Of a stretch of 64,000 nt of DNA, positions 19,439 to 27,359 are shown piece by piece. The position numbers and the translations under genes are program-made. Where the stretch lies: contig JAPLNL010000126.1 in assembly GCA_026692905.1 (NCBI GenBank), forward strand, positions 1-64,000. The letters are read 5' to 3'. The DNA comes from Planctomycetota bacterium. GTDB lineage: Bacteria > Planctomycetota > Planctomycetia > Pirellulales > Pirellulaceae. Every line of letters starts with the position of its first letter. The first letter of the stretch is position 1. Below the pieces are notes generated by a model. It ran no database searches. It saw only the letters and a program-made list of their open reading frames with translations, and was not told the origin of the DNA.

Positions 19439-19504
19439 GCGTTAGCCATGCGTTAGCCATGCGTTAGCCATGCGTTAGCCATGCGTTAGCCATGCGTTAG
19501 CCAT
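19439..19504. repeat. Six tandem copies of an 11-bp unit (gcgttagccat)
   Basis: Six perfect head-to-tail copies of gcgttagccat occupy 66 bp. They sit inside a larger imperfect palindrome whose arms are gccttcgaggctccgcctcg (19420s) and the caggcggagcctgg region near 19550. No open frame uses the array. The 11-bp period makes it roughly one helical turn per unit. Confidence 0.9.
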
Positions 19505-19594
19505 GCGGTTATAACTCAGGAGGCAGGAGACTCCGATTCATTTCGTCCCCAGGCGGAGCCTGGCGACGAGTGCCTAGGTCGTAAAAATGACCGA

Positions 19595-22500
19595 TCAATT
19601 CTCTCGCACCTGATTCCAAAACTTGCCTGGCAACTGATTTCGCGTCTGATACCGCTTCAAAAAGTCGACATGCTTTGGCTCAGACGGAAACGTCTGATCT
19701 GGTTCATAAGGATACTTGGACATTGCCCGGAACGGGAGTGGTTCTGCCGATTGTCCATGAATGGTATTCAAATCCGCGTCCTTATCCCAACCTATGTTGT
19801 AAATGATGAAATCTCGCTTCCAGCCCGGCGATAACTCCGCTGTTTCGGCCGAAAACTCGATCGTCATCTCATCTCCCGCTCCCAAAACCACTTGCAAATC
19901 ATCTGCCTCAGAAACCAACTCCTTGACGTCCCCAAATCGCGTAAAGTTGCCCGTCATCGGAGGCCAAATGGACTCCTTAGTGACTTTGCCGTAATCAAAC
20001 CACTTCGGCGCATTGTACGGCTTCGCCACCAATTCTGAAAAACCCCGATAATGCAACTCAGCCGACATTAACTCCAGCTTCGTCAATCGATAGAGCTCAG
20101 GCTCCGGCTTCCCCGCTCCCGCTGTCCAAAACACTTCGTCCCAAGACAGTTCCATGTTGGTTACGACTCGAACTCGATGATCGTTCGATTTGAATTTCCC
20201 AGAAAGATCGATTGCAATCGTTTTCGTCTTTCCTCCCGGGAATCCAGCATACGGAATCACCTCGACCCACTTTCCGTTTTCGTCTGGAACCTGAATGGAT
20301 GGCGGACTTAACTTGGGCCGCAACGGATTCTCGGTCATCGCCAAATTGAGCGACGTCGATGTCGGAAACACCCAGCCGGTCAAAAACAACATCACTTCTT
20401 CCGCATCGGAATCCTCTCCATTCAAGTCGATTTCCATCCAATGCGTTTCAACTAACCCTTGGTTGATCCCCTTGGTCCAACAACGGGTATATCGCCGGTC
20501 ACGCTTGGAAACTATTTCCGAGATATCTTTTCCATCCTGATCCATGACGGACCGAGGTTGCAAACGATTCTTCACGGTATGCACTCGGAACTTGGCCAAG
20601 TCCGGTGGCCCCACCTTTTCATTGGTATGAATTTCAACTTCAGCTGGATGGTCGACCGCCATCAATTGAACGGCATCGAAATAAGCCGCCTCCCAAAGCT
20701 CCTCGGTAATCTGAAGCACATAGCGCCCGTCCCTCGCCTTGACCTGATCGCCATCGATCTTCAAATACTCCCACTCGCGTGTTGGTGCTGATACCCCTTG
20801 GGCAAACTGCAGTCCAATCGGCGCCGCCCAAAGGCAGTCCGTGCAAAACTCAAATCGCTCACCATTCCAAGCATAAAGATAAGGGCACGACCCGCCTAAA
20901 TTCTGCTGGTCAAAAATTGTCGTGCGATTCGACACATCCAACACGCTGTTCGGAATCCCATTGGTCCAGAGTATGCGCATGACATCCGCCCCCTTTGCCT
21001 TGCCCAATCCAAACGTGGACATCGTTCCTCGAACGATCTGAGCTTGATAACGCCCTCCCGACTTGAGTTCAATCAAACTCCCGACCCCGTGCATGTTGCA
21101 GCGCTCGCGCGCGGTCTGCTGCCCACCCTCATCCGCTCGGATGACGACTTCAAGATGTTGGTTGGTGTTGCCACCCACATTCTCTACAAAACGAGCCTCA
21201 CCACCTGTCGACAAACAAACCAAATCTTCATCGCCGTCTCGGTCCAGATCCATGACCGCTACTTGCGAAGTACTCTGTCCAAATTGCAGCGAAGACTTGT
21301 CCAGCACCAGCGCGCCATCGGTGCCACCGCGATACAGCTCAAGTCCACTTGCTCCCCATGCAATACAGTCCGTGAATCCATCCAAATCCAAATCGCATGA
21401 AACCAAACCAAGCATTGGGGTTTGAGACAGAGTGGTCACTTGATCCGGAATCCAACTATGGCGCCCCAACGATTTCATCATGGCAAGCTTGGTCCCCTGC
21501 TTGCCGCACGCAACCAGATCCCAACACGCGTCGGCATTCACATCGATCGCATCGATCGCACGACAAGCCCCTTTCCAATCGGTCTTCCATGTTAGATTTG
21601 ATGGGTGATACCGACCATGCAAATTGTTGGTGAGAAAAACCGGTTGCTCACCATCGTCCGCACCAAACATGAAATCATTAAGTACATTCCGGTCTAAATC
21701 CATCGCCAAAATCGAATCGACATTCTTCAGCGATGCGGGGAGGTCCGAAAATGCAGTGAAGTCGGCAAAGGTCCAGTTGCCTCGATTGGACCAAAGTGAG
21801 ATTCCGGAATCGGAAGAAACCACCAGATCGAGATCGGAGTCATGATCAAAATCGATCGACGCAACGGTTCGAATTCCTCGAAGAGCATCCAACGAATCCG
21901 GCTGAGGCATGGCGGTCAAACTGCGAGCACCTGTAGCTTTATCGATATCATTGCGATACAAGCGAATGCCCTCATCCCCATAAACAACAACATCCACATC
22001 GGTATCCAAAAACCTCACCACTTTCGGATCGCTTGTCGGCGCATTCGGAATCGGTGGCGGAAGCTCCGAATCTTTCATGACTTGATAGTCATGATCCAAG
22101 TCAACGAGAACCAGCCCTTTGCAAGCGATGTCAAGCGTCGCCGTAAACAGCTTCTTCGCGGACTCAACTCCATTTGTCCCCCAAACGTCAACTCGCCTGC
22201 CGACCGCACACACAAGATCTTTATGGCCATCCAAGTCCATGTCTTCCGTGGCAACTGCGGTGATGTCCTTGCCTGCAAAATCGAGCGTCTGCTTGTTCTC
22301 TAGACGCCAATTGGACGCAGCCACACGTTTCTGTGCCGGGCGCTGCTTTCGAAGCTGCTCGCTGAATTCAAGCTCGACGAATTCGAGCTCATGCGGATGC
22401 AACTGACGAAGGTCTGAGGTGTAGGCAAGCTCTGCGAGCAAGGTATTTCGCAAGCCCATCGCTTTCCTCTCGGCGATATTCCATTCCCCTTTCTCGACAG

Positions 22501-23269
22501 CAACGGCACCGTCCGAAAGGATGTCCATTAGGCTGCTATTCGTTCTGGAGATCAATGGCTTAAGCATATCGCGAAAACGTTCGGCTTCTGCTTTGAATCC
22601 GTTATCCTTCGTTTTTGCCAACGTGTTTAGCAAGGTAACGCCAAGGGCCAAATTGCTCGGCGCGAGCTTCACTGCGGATTTCAAAGCGTCTTTCATTTCG
22701 GAAAGATACTCCGGTTTCCGATCTGCATCCATTTCTAGGAGTTCGTAGAGGTTAAAGTAGGTGTCCGCAGTCGCCTTGGATGTTTTACATGCGGCTCTCA
22801 GGCTCTCAATCGAAAGCTCACGCTCGTTTTGAGTACGATAAAATCGACTCATCAAAACAGAAGCTATTGGGTCGTCGGGACAAAGATGCTTTAGTGCTTT
22901 GACCGCTTGCTCGAACTGAATGCGAGTCGAAGCCACTGCAGTTGGGTTATCCGCGAGATCTGGTTTTTGCATCAGGAGCAACAAGGAAACGCAAAGATTT
23001 TGAAAACCAAGCCGTTCCTTGGGAAGCTCTTTCGCGATCCTACTGAATCCTGCCGCCGCGTCCAATAAAATTTTTTTGTCGTCTTCTTTTCCTTTTGAAC
23101 CACCCTCAAGCAAAGCAATCGATCGGTTTTTTAACGCATCCCGTTCGTTCCATTTCTCCTCAGAAACCGAGAAACATCCCGCTAAACAGGCAACGAAGGC
23201 CATAGAACTGAGAAGCATCAATCGCACTCTGCAATCGTTCCCTCGTTGGCATTGAATCGTATCCGTCAT
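19595..23269 (-). CDS. Very large FG-GAP/VCBS lipoprotein with TPR-like N-terminal part and ASPIC/UnbV-like section
   Basis: From the ATG at 23269 the product is 1,224 residues. A lipoprotein signal (LMLLSSMAFVACLAGC) is followed by a helical TPR-like region to about residue 310. An FG-GAP region follows with DMDLDGHKDLVCA, DFDHDSDLDLV, DLDLDGFTDCI and DLDRDGDEDLVCL, then an ASPIC/UnbV-like section (GVGSLIELKSGGRYQAQIV). The last 400 residues are a domain starting SCPYLYAWNGERFEFCTDC. The family is the CRTAC1-type group; the extended C-terminal domain recurs in planctomycete and acidobacterial members as far as I recall. It should be anchored in a membrane and face the periplasm or surface. 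It stands alone between repeats. Function is unknown. Confidence 0.8.
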   Translation of the reverse strand: MTDTIQCQRGNDCRVRLMLLSSMAFVACLAGCFSVSEEKWNERDALKNRSIALLEGGSKGKEDDKKILLDAAAGFSRIAKELPKERLGFQNLCVSLLLLMQKPDLADNPTAVASTRIQFEQAVKALKHLCPDDPIASVLMSRFYRTQNERELSIESLRAACKTSKATADTYFNLYELLEMDADRKPEYLSEMKDALKSAVKLAPSNLALGVTLLNTLAKTKDNGFKAEAERFRDMLKPLISRTNSSLMDILSDGAVAVEKGEWNIAERKAMGLRNTLLAELAYTSDLRQLHPHELEFVELEFSEQLRKQRPAQKRVAASNWRLENKQTLDFAGKDITAVATEDMDLDGHKDLVCAVGRRVDVWGTNGVESAKKLFTATLDIACKGLVLVDLDHDYQVMKDSELPPPIPNAPTSDPKVVRFLDTDVDVVVYGDEGIRLYRNDIDKATGARSLTAMPQPDSLDALRGIRTVASIDFDHDSDLDLVVSSDSGISLWSNRGNWTFADFTAFSDLPASLKNVDSILAMDLDRNVLNDFMFGADDGEQPVFLTNNLHGRYHPSNLTWKTDWKGACRAIDAIDVNADACWDLVACGKQGTKLAMMKSLGRHSWIPDQVTTLSQTPMLGLVSCDLDLDGFTDCIAWGASGLELYRGGTDGALVLDKSSLQFGQSTSQVAVMDLDRDGDEDLVCLSTGGEARFVENVGGNTNQHLEVVIRADEGGQQTARERCNMHGVGSLIELKSGGRYQAQIVRGTMSTFGLGKAKGADVMRILWTNGIPNSVLDVSNRTTIFDQQNLGGSCPYLYAWNGERFEFCTDCLWAAPIGLQFAQGVSAPTREWEYLKIDGDQVKARDGRYVLQITEELWEAAYFDAVQLMAVDHPAEVEIHTNEKVGPPDLAKFRVHTVKNRLQPRSVMDQDGKDISEIVSKRDRRYTRCWTKGINQGLVETHWMEIDLNGEDSDAEEVMLFLTGWVFPTSTSLNLAMTENPLRPKLSPPSIQVPDENGKWVEVIPYAGFPGGKTKTIAIDLSGKFKSNDHRVRVVTNMELSWDEVFWTAGAGKPEPELYRLTKLELMSAELHYRGFSELVAKPYNAPKWFDYGKVTKESIWPPMTGNFTRFGDVKELVSEADDLQVVLGAGDEMTIEFSAETAELSPGWKRDFIIYNIGWDKDADLNTIHGQSAEPLPFRAMSKYPYEPDQTFPSEPKHVDFLKRYQTRNQLPGKFWNQVREN

Positions 23270-23485
23270 GTTTTCGCTCAAAATCGGAGAGTTGGAATTG
23301 GCACCGCATGATAAACTTTTTTTGAAAATCTCGCTATCAAACGAGAGGCTTTCCATTTTCAGGCTGTTCGCGCCGAGAAACAGGGTTTGTAGCCGGTTTC
23401 GTAAGAAATCGGCAATCACCGCGGCCAGCCTCAAGGCGAGCGGCGGGGTTCTTCAATAAAGCCCCCACGCTTCGGCTCGACCCTC

Positions 23486-23534
23486 CCCGTAGTTTAGGCG
23501 ATGCAGCCGAAAGTCTTGACGACTTTCGCCACAC
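23486..23534. repeat. Half copy of the tagcgaaactcgtcaagag palindrome family
   Basis: Only the right arm is present (gccgaaagtcttgacgactt followed by tcgccacac). It lies in the non-coding gap 23270-23621, which otherwise contains nothing that I can identify. Confidence 0.7.
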
Positions 23535-23621
23535 AGTAGGCTGTTTTTCCAAACAGGTGCGTGTCCAAGAAGATCGATCAACCAATAGCCATATTCATTC
23601 AGTACGAGCACGAAAAACAAG

Positions 23622-24296
23622 CTAATACACTTCAAAATACATTACTCGTTCCTCGTAGCTCATCGCGGCAAATGCCTTTTTCATCGCCTTTTTGTCTTGT
23701 GGACTGGCTGCACGATACGATTCCGAATTCTTGAAATTCTCTAGAAGCTCAAAGTCAGTCGCATTCGGAACCGCCGCAACTTCAGGAGTCACAACTGTAT
23801 CCTTGATCGTCTTGGCGGCGATCGCCCTTGCAGCATTCTCGGCCTCAATCGAATCGAGATGGCTATTCGATTCGGTGACCGCCACCCCCGCTCTTTGCCA
23901 ATTCGCTAGTTCTGGCGTCTGGCCGATAATACTGTTGATCAAGTCGACGCTTTCAACACCAGTTGCTCTTCTGCAAAGATCGACCAACTCTTCCATGCCT
24001 TCGAATTCCTGACGACGACTTAGCCATAGCAGCCACTGCTTGACCACTTCACGCTGCTTGCCCCGAGGAGGAGTTACTTTGGGTTCATGAAAGACAACGG
24101 CTAAGAGCCTGACGGCTGCCTCGTATCGGCTTTCCTCATTCGGATGTCTGTTTGACAATTGGTAGTAGCGATAGTCGTTAAGTCCCTCCCGCAAACAGGG
24201 TTTTGGCGTGTACCCGTACCTGTCTACAAACTCCGCGATTTTTTTCTCATCGCCACTCTTGGCTGCTATGTATTCGCTTAGGTATTGAACGATCAT
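23622..24296 (-). CDS. Cytoplasmic-type helical protein, unknown function
   Basis: The 224-residue protein has no signal peptide or membrane segment. The first 120 residues are mostly helical and charged (KQREVVKQWLLWLSRRQEFE). A linker rich in Ala, Val and Thr follows, and then a short acidic/basic C-terminal helix bundle (DKKAMKKAFAAMSYEERVMYFEVY). I do not recognise the family. It lies in the same direction as the upstream rhomboid gene, with 176 bp between them, so an operon is possible but not clear. Codon use looks like the neighbours. Confidence 0.6.
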   Translation of the reverse strand: MIVQYLSEYIAAKSGDEKKIAEFVDRYGYTPKPCLREGLNDYRYYQLSNRHPNEESRYEAAVRLLAVVFHEPKVTPPRGKQREVVKQWLLWLSRRQEFEGMEELVDLCRRATGVESVDLINSIIGQTPELANWQRAGVAVTESNSHLDSIEAENAARAIAAKTIKDTVVTPEVAAVPNATDFELLENFKNSESYRAASPQDKKAMKKAFAAMSYEERVMYFEVY

Positions 24297-24472
24297 TGTC
24301 GAGGCTTCGCCCCACGATTGCTTTCGTTGTATCTTGATTGTCAGTAAAACAAGTTGTCGTCAACAGATCCTATACTTGATTCCCATCTTTACAATCGCAA
24401 CCAGAAACGAAAAAAATGTTGCAAGGCTCAAGTCGGAGTGACGAAAACGCTTCATTGGGCTTCGATGTTGGA

Positions 24473-25054
24473 CTACTCGTCAGCCTTGCTTTCTCGATCC
24501 ATCGTTTCCTCCGGCCCCGGTTTGTTTGCCAATACGATCGCAGTGCACGCCCCTGCAATCGCCCCAAACAGATGCCCTTCCCAAGAAATCGCCCATCCGG
24601 CCGTTGGCAACACTCCAAAGAGCAAAGTCGTTCCATACAAAAAACCCACCACCAAGGCAATGAACAACGAAACAAACTTTCGTTCAGCGAAGCCTACGGT
24701 GATCAAAAACGCAACCAAGCCATAAACTAGCCCGCTGGCTCCGATGTGAATTCGGCTTCGACCAAAACACCATAACAGCAAACCGCCGAACAGGACAATG
24801 CTCACAATCACTTCGAGCGAATCCCCTCGCGAGCCGTGCAAAATAAACAACAAGATACAAAGCGGCACCGTGTTGCTCAGCAGATGCTGAAAGCTCCCAT
24901 GAAGAAACGGCATCAACGGAATTCCGAGGAGGCCGTGAAGCGTCCTGGGAACGAGCCCATATTGATTAAAATCGCTGGGCAATATCGCATCCGCCAGATA
25001 AACTACCCACAGCACTGCAACAAACCAAACAATCCCTTGCAATCCCTTTGCCAT
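24473..25054 (-). CDS. Rhomboid family intramembrane serine protease
   Basis: The 193-residue protein has six hydrophobic segments. It carries the rhomboid catalytic dyad: Ser107 in GASG and His161 in SWEGHLFGAIAG. The loop motif HGSFQHLLSN (about residues 52-61) matches the conserved HxxxxHxxxN element in the second helix. It therefore should cleave membrane proteins within or near their transmembrane segments in the inner membrane. The size fits the compact six-helix bacterial type. The substrate is unknown. Confidence 0.9.
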   Translation of the reverse strand: MAKGLQGIVWFVAVLWVVYLADAILPSDFNQYGLVPRTLHGLLGIPLMPFLHGSFQHLLSNTVPLCILLFILHGSRGDSLEVIVSIVLFGGLLLWCFGRSRIHIGASGLVYGLVAFLITVGFAERKFVSLFIALVVGFLYGTTLLFGVLPTAGWAISWEGHLFGAIAGACTAIVLANKPGPEETMDRESKADE

Positions 25055-25118
25055 AACTTCGTCTTTACTTCTGATCGTTTACCCTTCGAACTTCTAACGT
25101 AAACCGATGCTATCTTAA

Positions 25119-25244
25119 TCAATTCGTTCCCTTTACGGTAACTCGAGCCTTCAACGGAATCCGTTCTTTTTCAGGAACCAACTTGTTGAACAGTTCGGCA
25201 AACTTGATCATGGCGGGTGGTGCCTCGTGAACGCTGTGAGACAT
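25119..25244 (-). other. Possible 41-codon ORF or gene remnant abutting a palindromic repeat
   Basis: An open frame reads from an ATG at 25244 (inside the edge of the repeat at 25227-25320) or at 25211, and ends at 25119. The deduced segment MIKFAELFNKLVPEKERIP has normal coding composition. It could be a genuine microprotein of 30-41 residues, or the surviving C-terminal end of a gene cut by the repeat. There is no matching N-terminal part on the other side of the repeat that I can find. Confidence 0.3.
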
Positions 25245-25320
25245 TTTGTAGCGAAACTCGTCAAGAGTTTCGGTGGTTTATGCAATGAAGCCGAAAGTCT
25301 TGACGACTTTCGCTACTCAA
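25227..25320. repeat. Copy of the tagcgaaactcgtcaagag palindrome family
   Basis: Left arm tagcgaaactcgtcaagag and right arm gccgaaagtcttgacgactt are both present, with a centre ggtttatgcaatgaa. This is the same family as 10060-10190 and 51448-51540. The remainder of 25321-25633 has no convincing gene. Confidence 0.8.
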
Positions 25321-25633
25321 AAATGATTTCGGGCTCTTGCTCAGTCATATGACGGTACCTGCTCTCCCACTTGCTCGCAGAAAAGATTCGATGGCGTGCA
25401 TGAGCACCTTTTCATTGAGCACGAGCACGACGGAGATCAAAAAAGACTTCTCAAAACTGAGTTGTTTTCCTGCTAAACGCCAAACGAGGGCATTGCCAAA
25501 GCAATTTCACCTCGAAACTTCGCTAGGATAGCAGTGTTCTATTAGACACCCCTCACACCTCGCAGCGATCGCATCGTCGCGATTGAGCGAGCTTTTGTTG
25601 TTTTGTTTCCCCACGTATAGGCGAAGTGTTTTC

Positions 25634-26338
25634 ATGTTGCGTATCAAACAATTATCTCTTGCGTTCGTTGGACTTCTCTCCTGCATGTCTTCAGTAGATG
25701 TTGCCTACGCACAAGGTGGCGGCGGTGGACGTGGCCCTGGCCGCGGCCAACAGACTCGTACCCGTTTTGAATTGGCAACGCTTCCAGAAGTTCAATCGGA
25801 ACTCAAACTGACTGAAGAACAGAAAAAACTTGCTAGCGAACAGCTTGCAAAGCTCCGTGAAAAACAAGCAGCCATGGCACCTGCAGGAGGAGGCGGTGGC
25901 GGCGGAGCTGGTGGAGGTGCAGCCATGCAAGCGGCCCGTGCAGAAATGCAAAAAATGGGTGCTGAACTCGATGCGACTTTTAGTGCCAAATTGGATGATG
26001 CCCAAAAGACTCGTATGCATGGCCTGATCGCTCAAGTGAACGGTGCTGCTGCACTTATGGATACCGCGATTGCAAAAGCGTTGGAAATCACAGACGAACA
26101 AACCGCCAAGCTAAAAGCAGCAAACGAAGCGAACCAAGCAGCGCGTCGCGAAGCCATGCAAGGAGCGCAAAACCTGAGCCAAGAGGAACGGGCCGCCGCA
26201 AACACGAAGCTCGCTGCTGAGTTATCCAAGTCTCTATTGGCTGTTCTCACCGAAGCCCAAGCAAAGAAGCTCGAAACACTCAAAGGTGCTGCTTTGACAA
26301 TCGATATGGCACCGTTGCGTCCAGCTCGCCGACAGTAG
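25634..26338 (+). CDS. Secreted Gly-rich, Spy-like helical protein
   Basis: From the ATG at 25634 the product is 234 residues. A signal peptide (LSLAFVGLLSCMSSVDVAYA) is followed by a Gly/Arg-rich start (GGGGGRGPGRGQ) and helical repeats with the pattern LTEEQKKLASEQLAKL and ITDEQTAKLKAANE. A Gly-rich linker (GGGGGGGAGGG) lies in between. The E/Q-rich LTxEQ repeats recall the Spy/CpxP-like periplasmic helical family common in planctomycetes, for which a chaperone or stress role is proposed. The assignment rests on repeat pattern only. A perfect palindrome lies about 90 bp downstream. Confidence 0.7.
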   Translation: MLRIKQLSLAFVGLLSCMSSVDVAYAQGGGGGRGPGRGQQTRTRFELATLPEVQSELKLTEEQKKLASEQLAKLREKQAAMAPAGGGGGGGAGGGAAMQAARAEMQKMGAELDATFSAKLDDAQKTRMHGLIAQVNGAAALMDTAIAKALEITDEQTAKLKAANEANQAARREAMQGAQNLSQEERAAANTKLAAELSKSLLAVLTEAQAKKLETLKGAALTIDMAPLRPARRQ

Positions 26339-26428
26339 TTTCCTTGGTTGGTTAACCAACTAAGCATATCGTCACAACCAAACCGTACTAACCTTCTGCG
26401 ATTGAATCGCGAATGCGATGGGATTTTT

Positions 26429-26471
26429 CAACCTGGGGTTTCGTTCGCTCCGCGAACGAAACCCCAGGTTG
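26429..26471. repeat. Perfect 19-bp-arm palindrome
   Basis: Arms caacctggggtttcgttcg (26429-26447) and its exact reverse complement (26453-26471) enclose a 5-nt loop. There is no T tract, so intrinsic termination is doubtful despite the position 90 bp after a stop codon. It may be another REP-like element. Confidence 0.75.
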
Positions 26472-26559
26472 TGCCCCGATTGATCCAGAGCTCTGAAGGA
26501 GCGGCAGGTGCCGCGAATCATGGCTCACACAAATGAAAGGTTGATACCAGTCCAAATAG

Positions 26560-26690
26560 CTTCAATGGGAATGCCGTCGCTTTGCGACTCTCAGGCATTC
26601 CATGTCATGATGACCACGGCTTTCAAATGCCACTGCTCCGCAGTTAAGACTGCTGCGATGCCTCGCCTCGTCGGGGTTGCGATCAAGAAT
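26560..26690. repeat. Dispersed repeat with gaatgccgtcgctttgcga core (copy 1)
   Basis: This is related to 47005-47130. Both carry gaatgccgtcgctt, tctcaggca, gaccacgg, aatgccac.gctccgc and ggttgcgat in the same order. It lies between convergent genes and carries no supported ORF. Confidence 0.65.
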
Positions 26691-26719
26691 TCCCAAAGCC
26701 AAAGTCGATCTTCAACGGA

Positions 26720-27223
26720 CTAACTCACCCAAGCTCGAACTTCGTATTCGATCTGTTCATGCTCAATGTCTTCATGAGCCATAAGCAGATCTTGGACCGC
26801 AGCGATCGCTGACCATACGCGATCGTCCGACAGCGATCGATAGAGCTTGGCAACAAGTTGCTCCATCATTTCTAAACATTTGATATCGCTCGCAGCCCGA
26901 GGGCGAGCAAGAGACCATGCCTGTTGCCAATCCAAACTCCACTCGGGTACAAAGCCTGGATGAAGCGGTTCACCTCGATAGATCATTTCCGCCACCGGGC
27001 CAGCCATAATTACTGAAAGTTCGTTGGCAAGAATGCGTTTGCCTGGCCACTGGATGTCCACTTTGCCGAAGAAGTTGTCTTCTTCGGGTGACACCGAAGC
27101 GTGACACGCTCGCGCGCCACACAGAATAGCCATCACGCAGTGGCCGGCTTCATGGTAAGCCGTTCTGGCTAGCTCTTCTTCGTCGTCGCAATCATCTTGA
27201 TCGTATCGTCCAGTTGCGTTCAT
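26720..27223 (-). CDS. Stand-alone M41 (FtsH-type) metallopeptidase-like protein
   Basis: From the ATG at 27223 the product is 167 residues. It has a zinc motif HEAGH at residues 24-28, the segment VIMAGPVAEMIYRG, and ASDIKCLEMM, where Asp113 is placed like the third zinc ligand of FtsH. The AAA ATPase module and membrane segments of FtsH are missing and the whole protein is only peptidase-sized. Either it is a free M41-like peptidase or it needs another unfoldase. A longer start at 27283 or 27355 is possible but adds no recognisable sequence. The porin gene lies 136 bp upstream on the same strand. Function is inferred from motifs. Confidence 0.7.
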   Translation of the reverse strand: MNATGRYDQDDCDDEEELARTAYHEAGHCVMAILCGARACHASVSPEEDNFFGKVDIQWPGKRILANELSVIMAGPVAEMIYRGEPLHPGFVPEWSLDWQQAWSLARPRAASDIKCLEMMEQLVAKLYRSLSDDRVWSAIAAVQDLLMAHEDIEHEQIEYEVRAWVS

Positions 27224-27359
27224 TTCAAATCGCCTAATTGCTGTCTTATTCCGCGGAGCACTCAAGGAAGTTGCGTTCAGCATGATGGTTGAAAATCGGA
27301 AGAAAAGTTCGCTCGTTCCCAGGATCCTGCCTGGGGACGCACCGATCCAACTCACGCGA

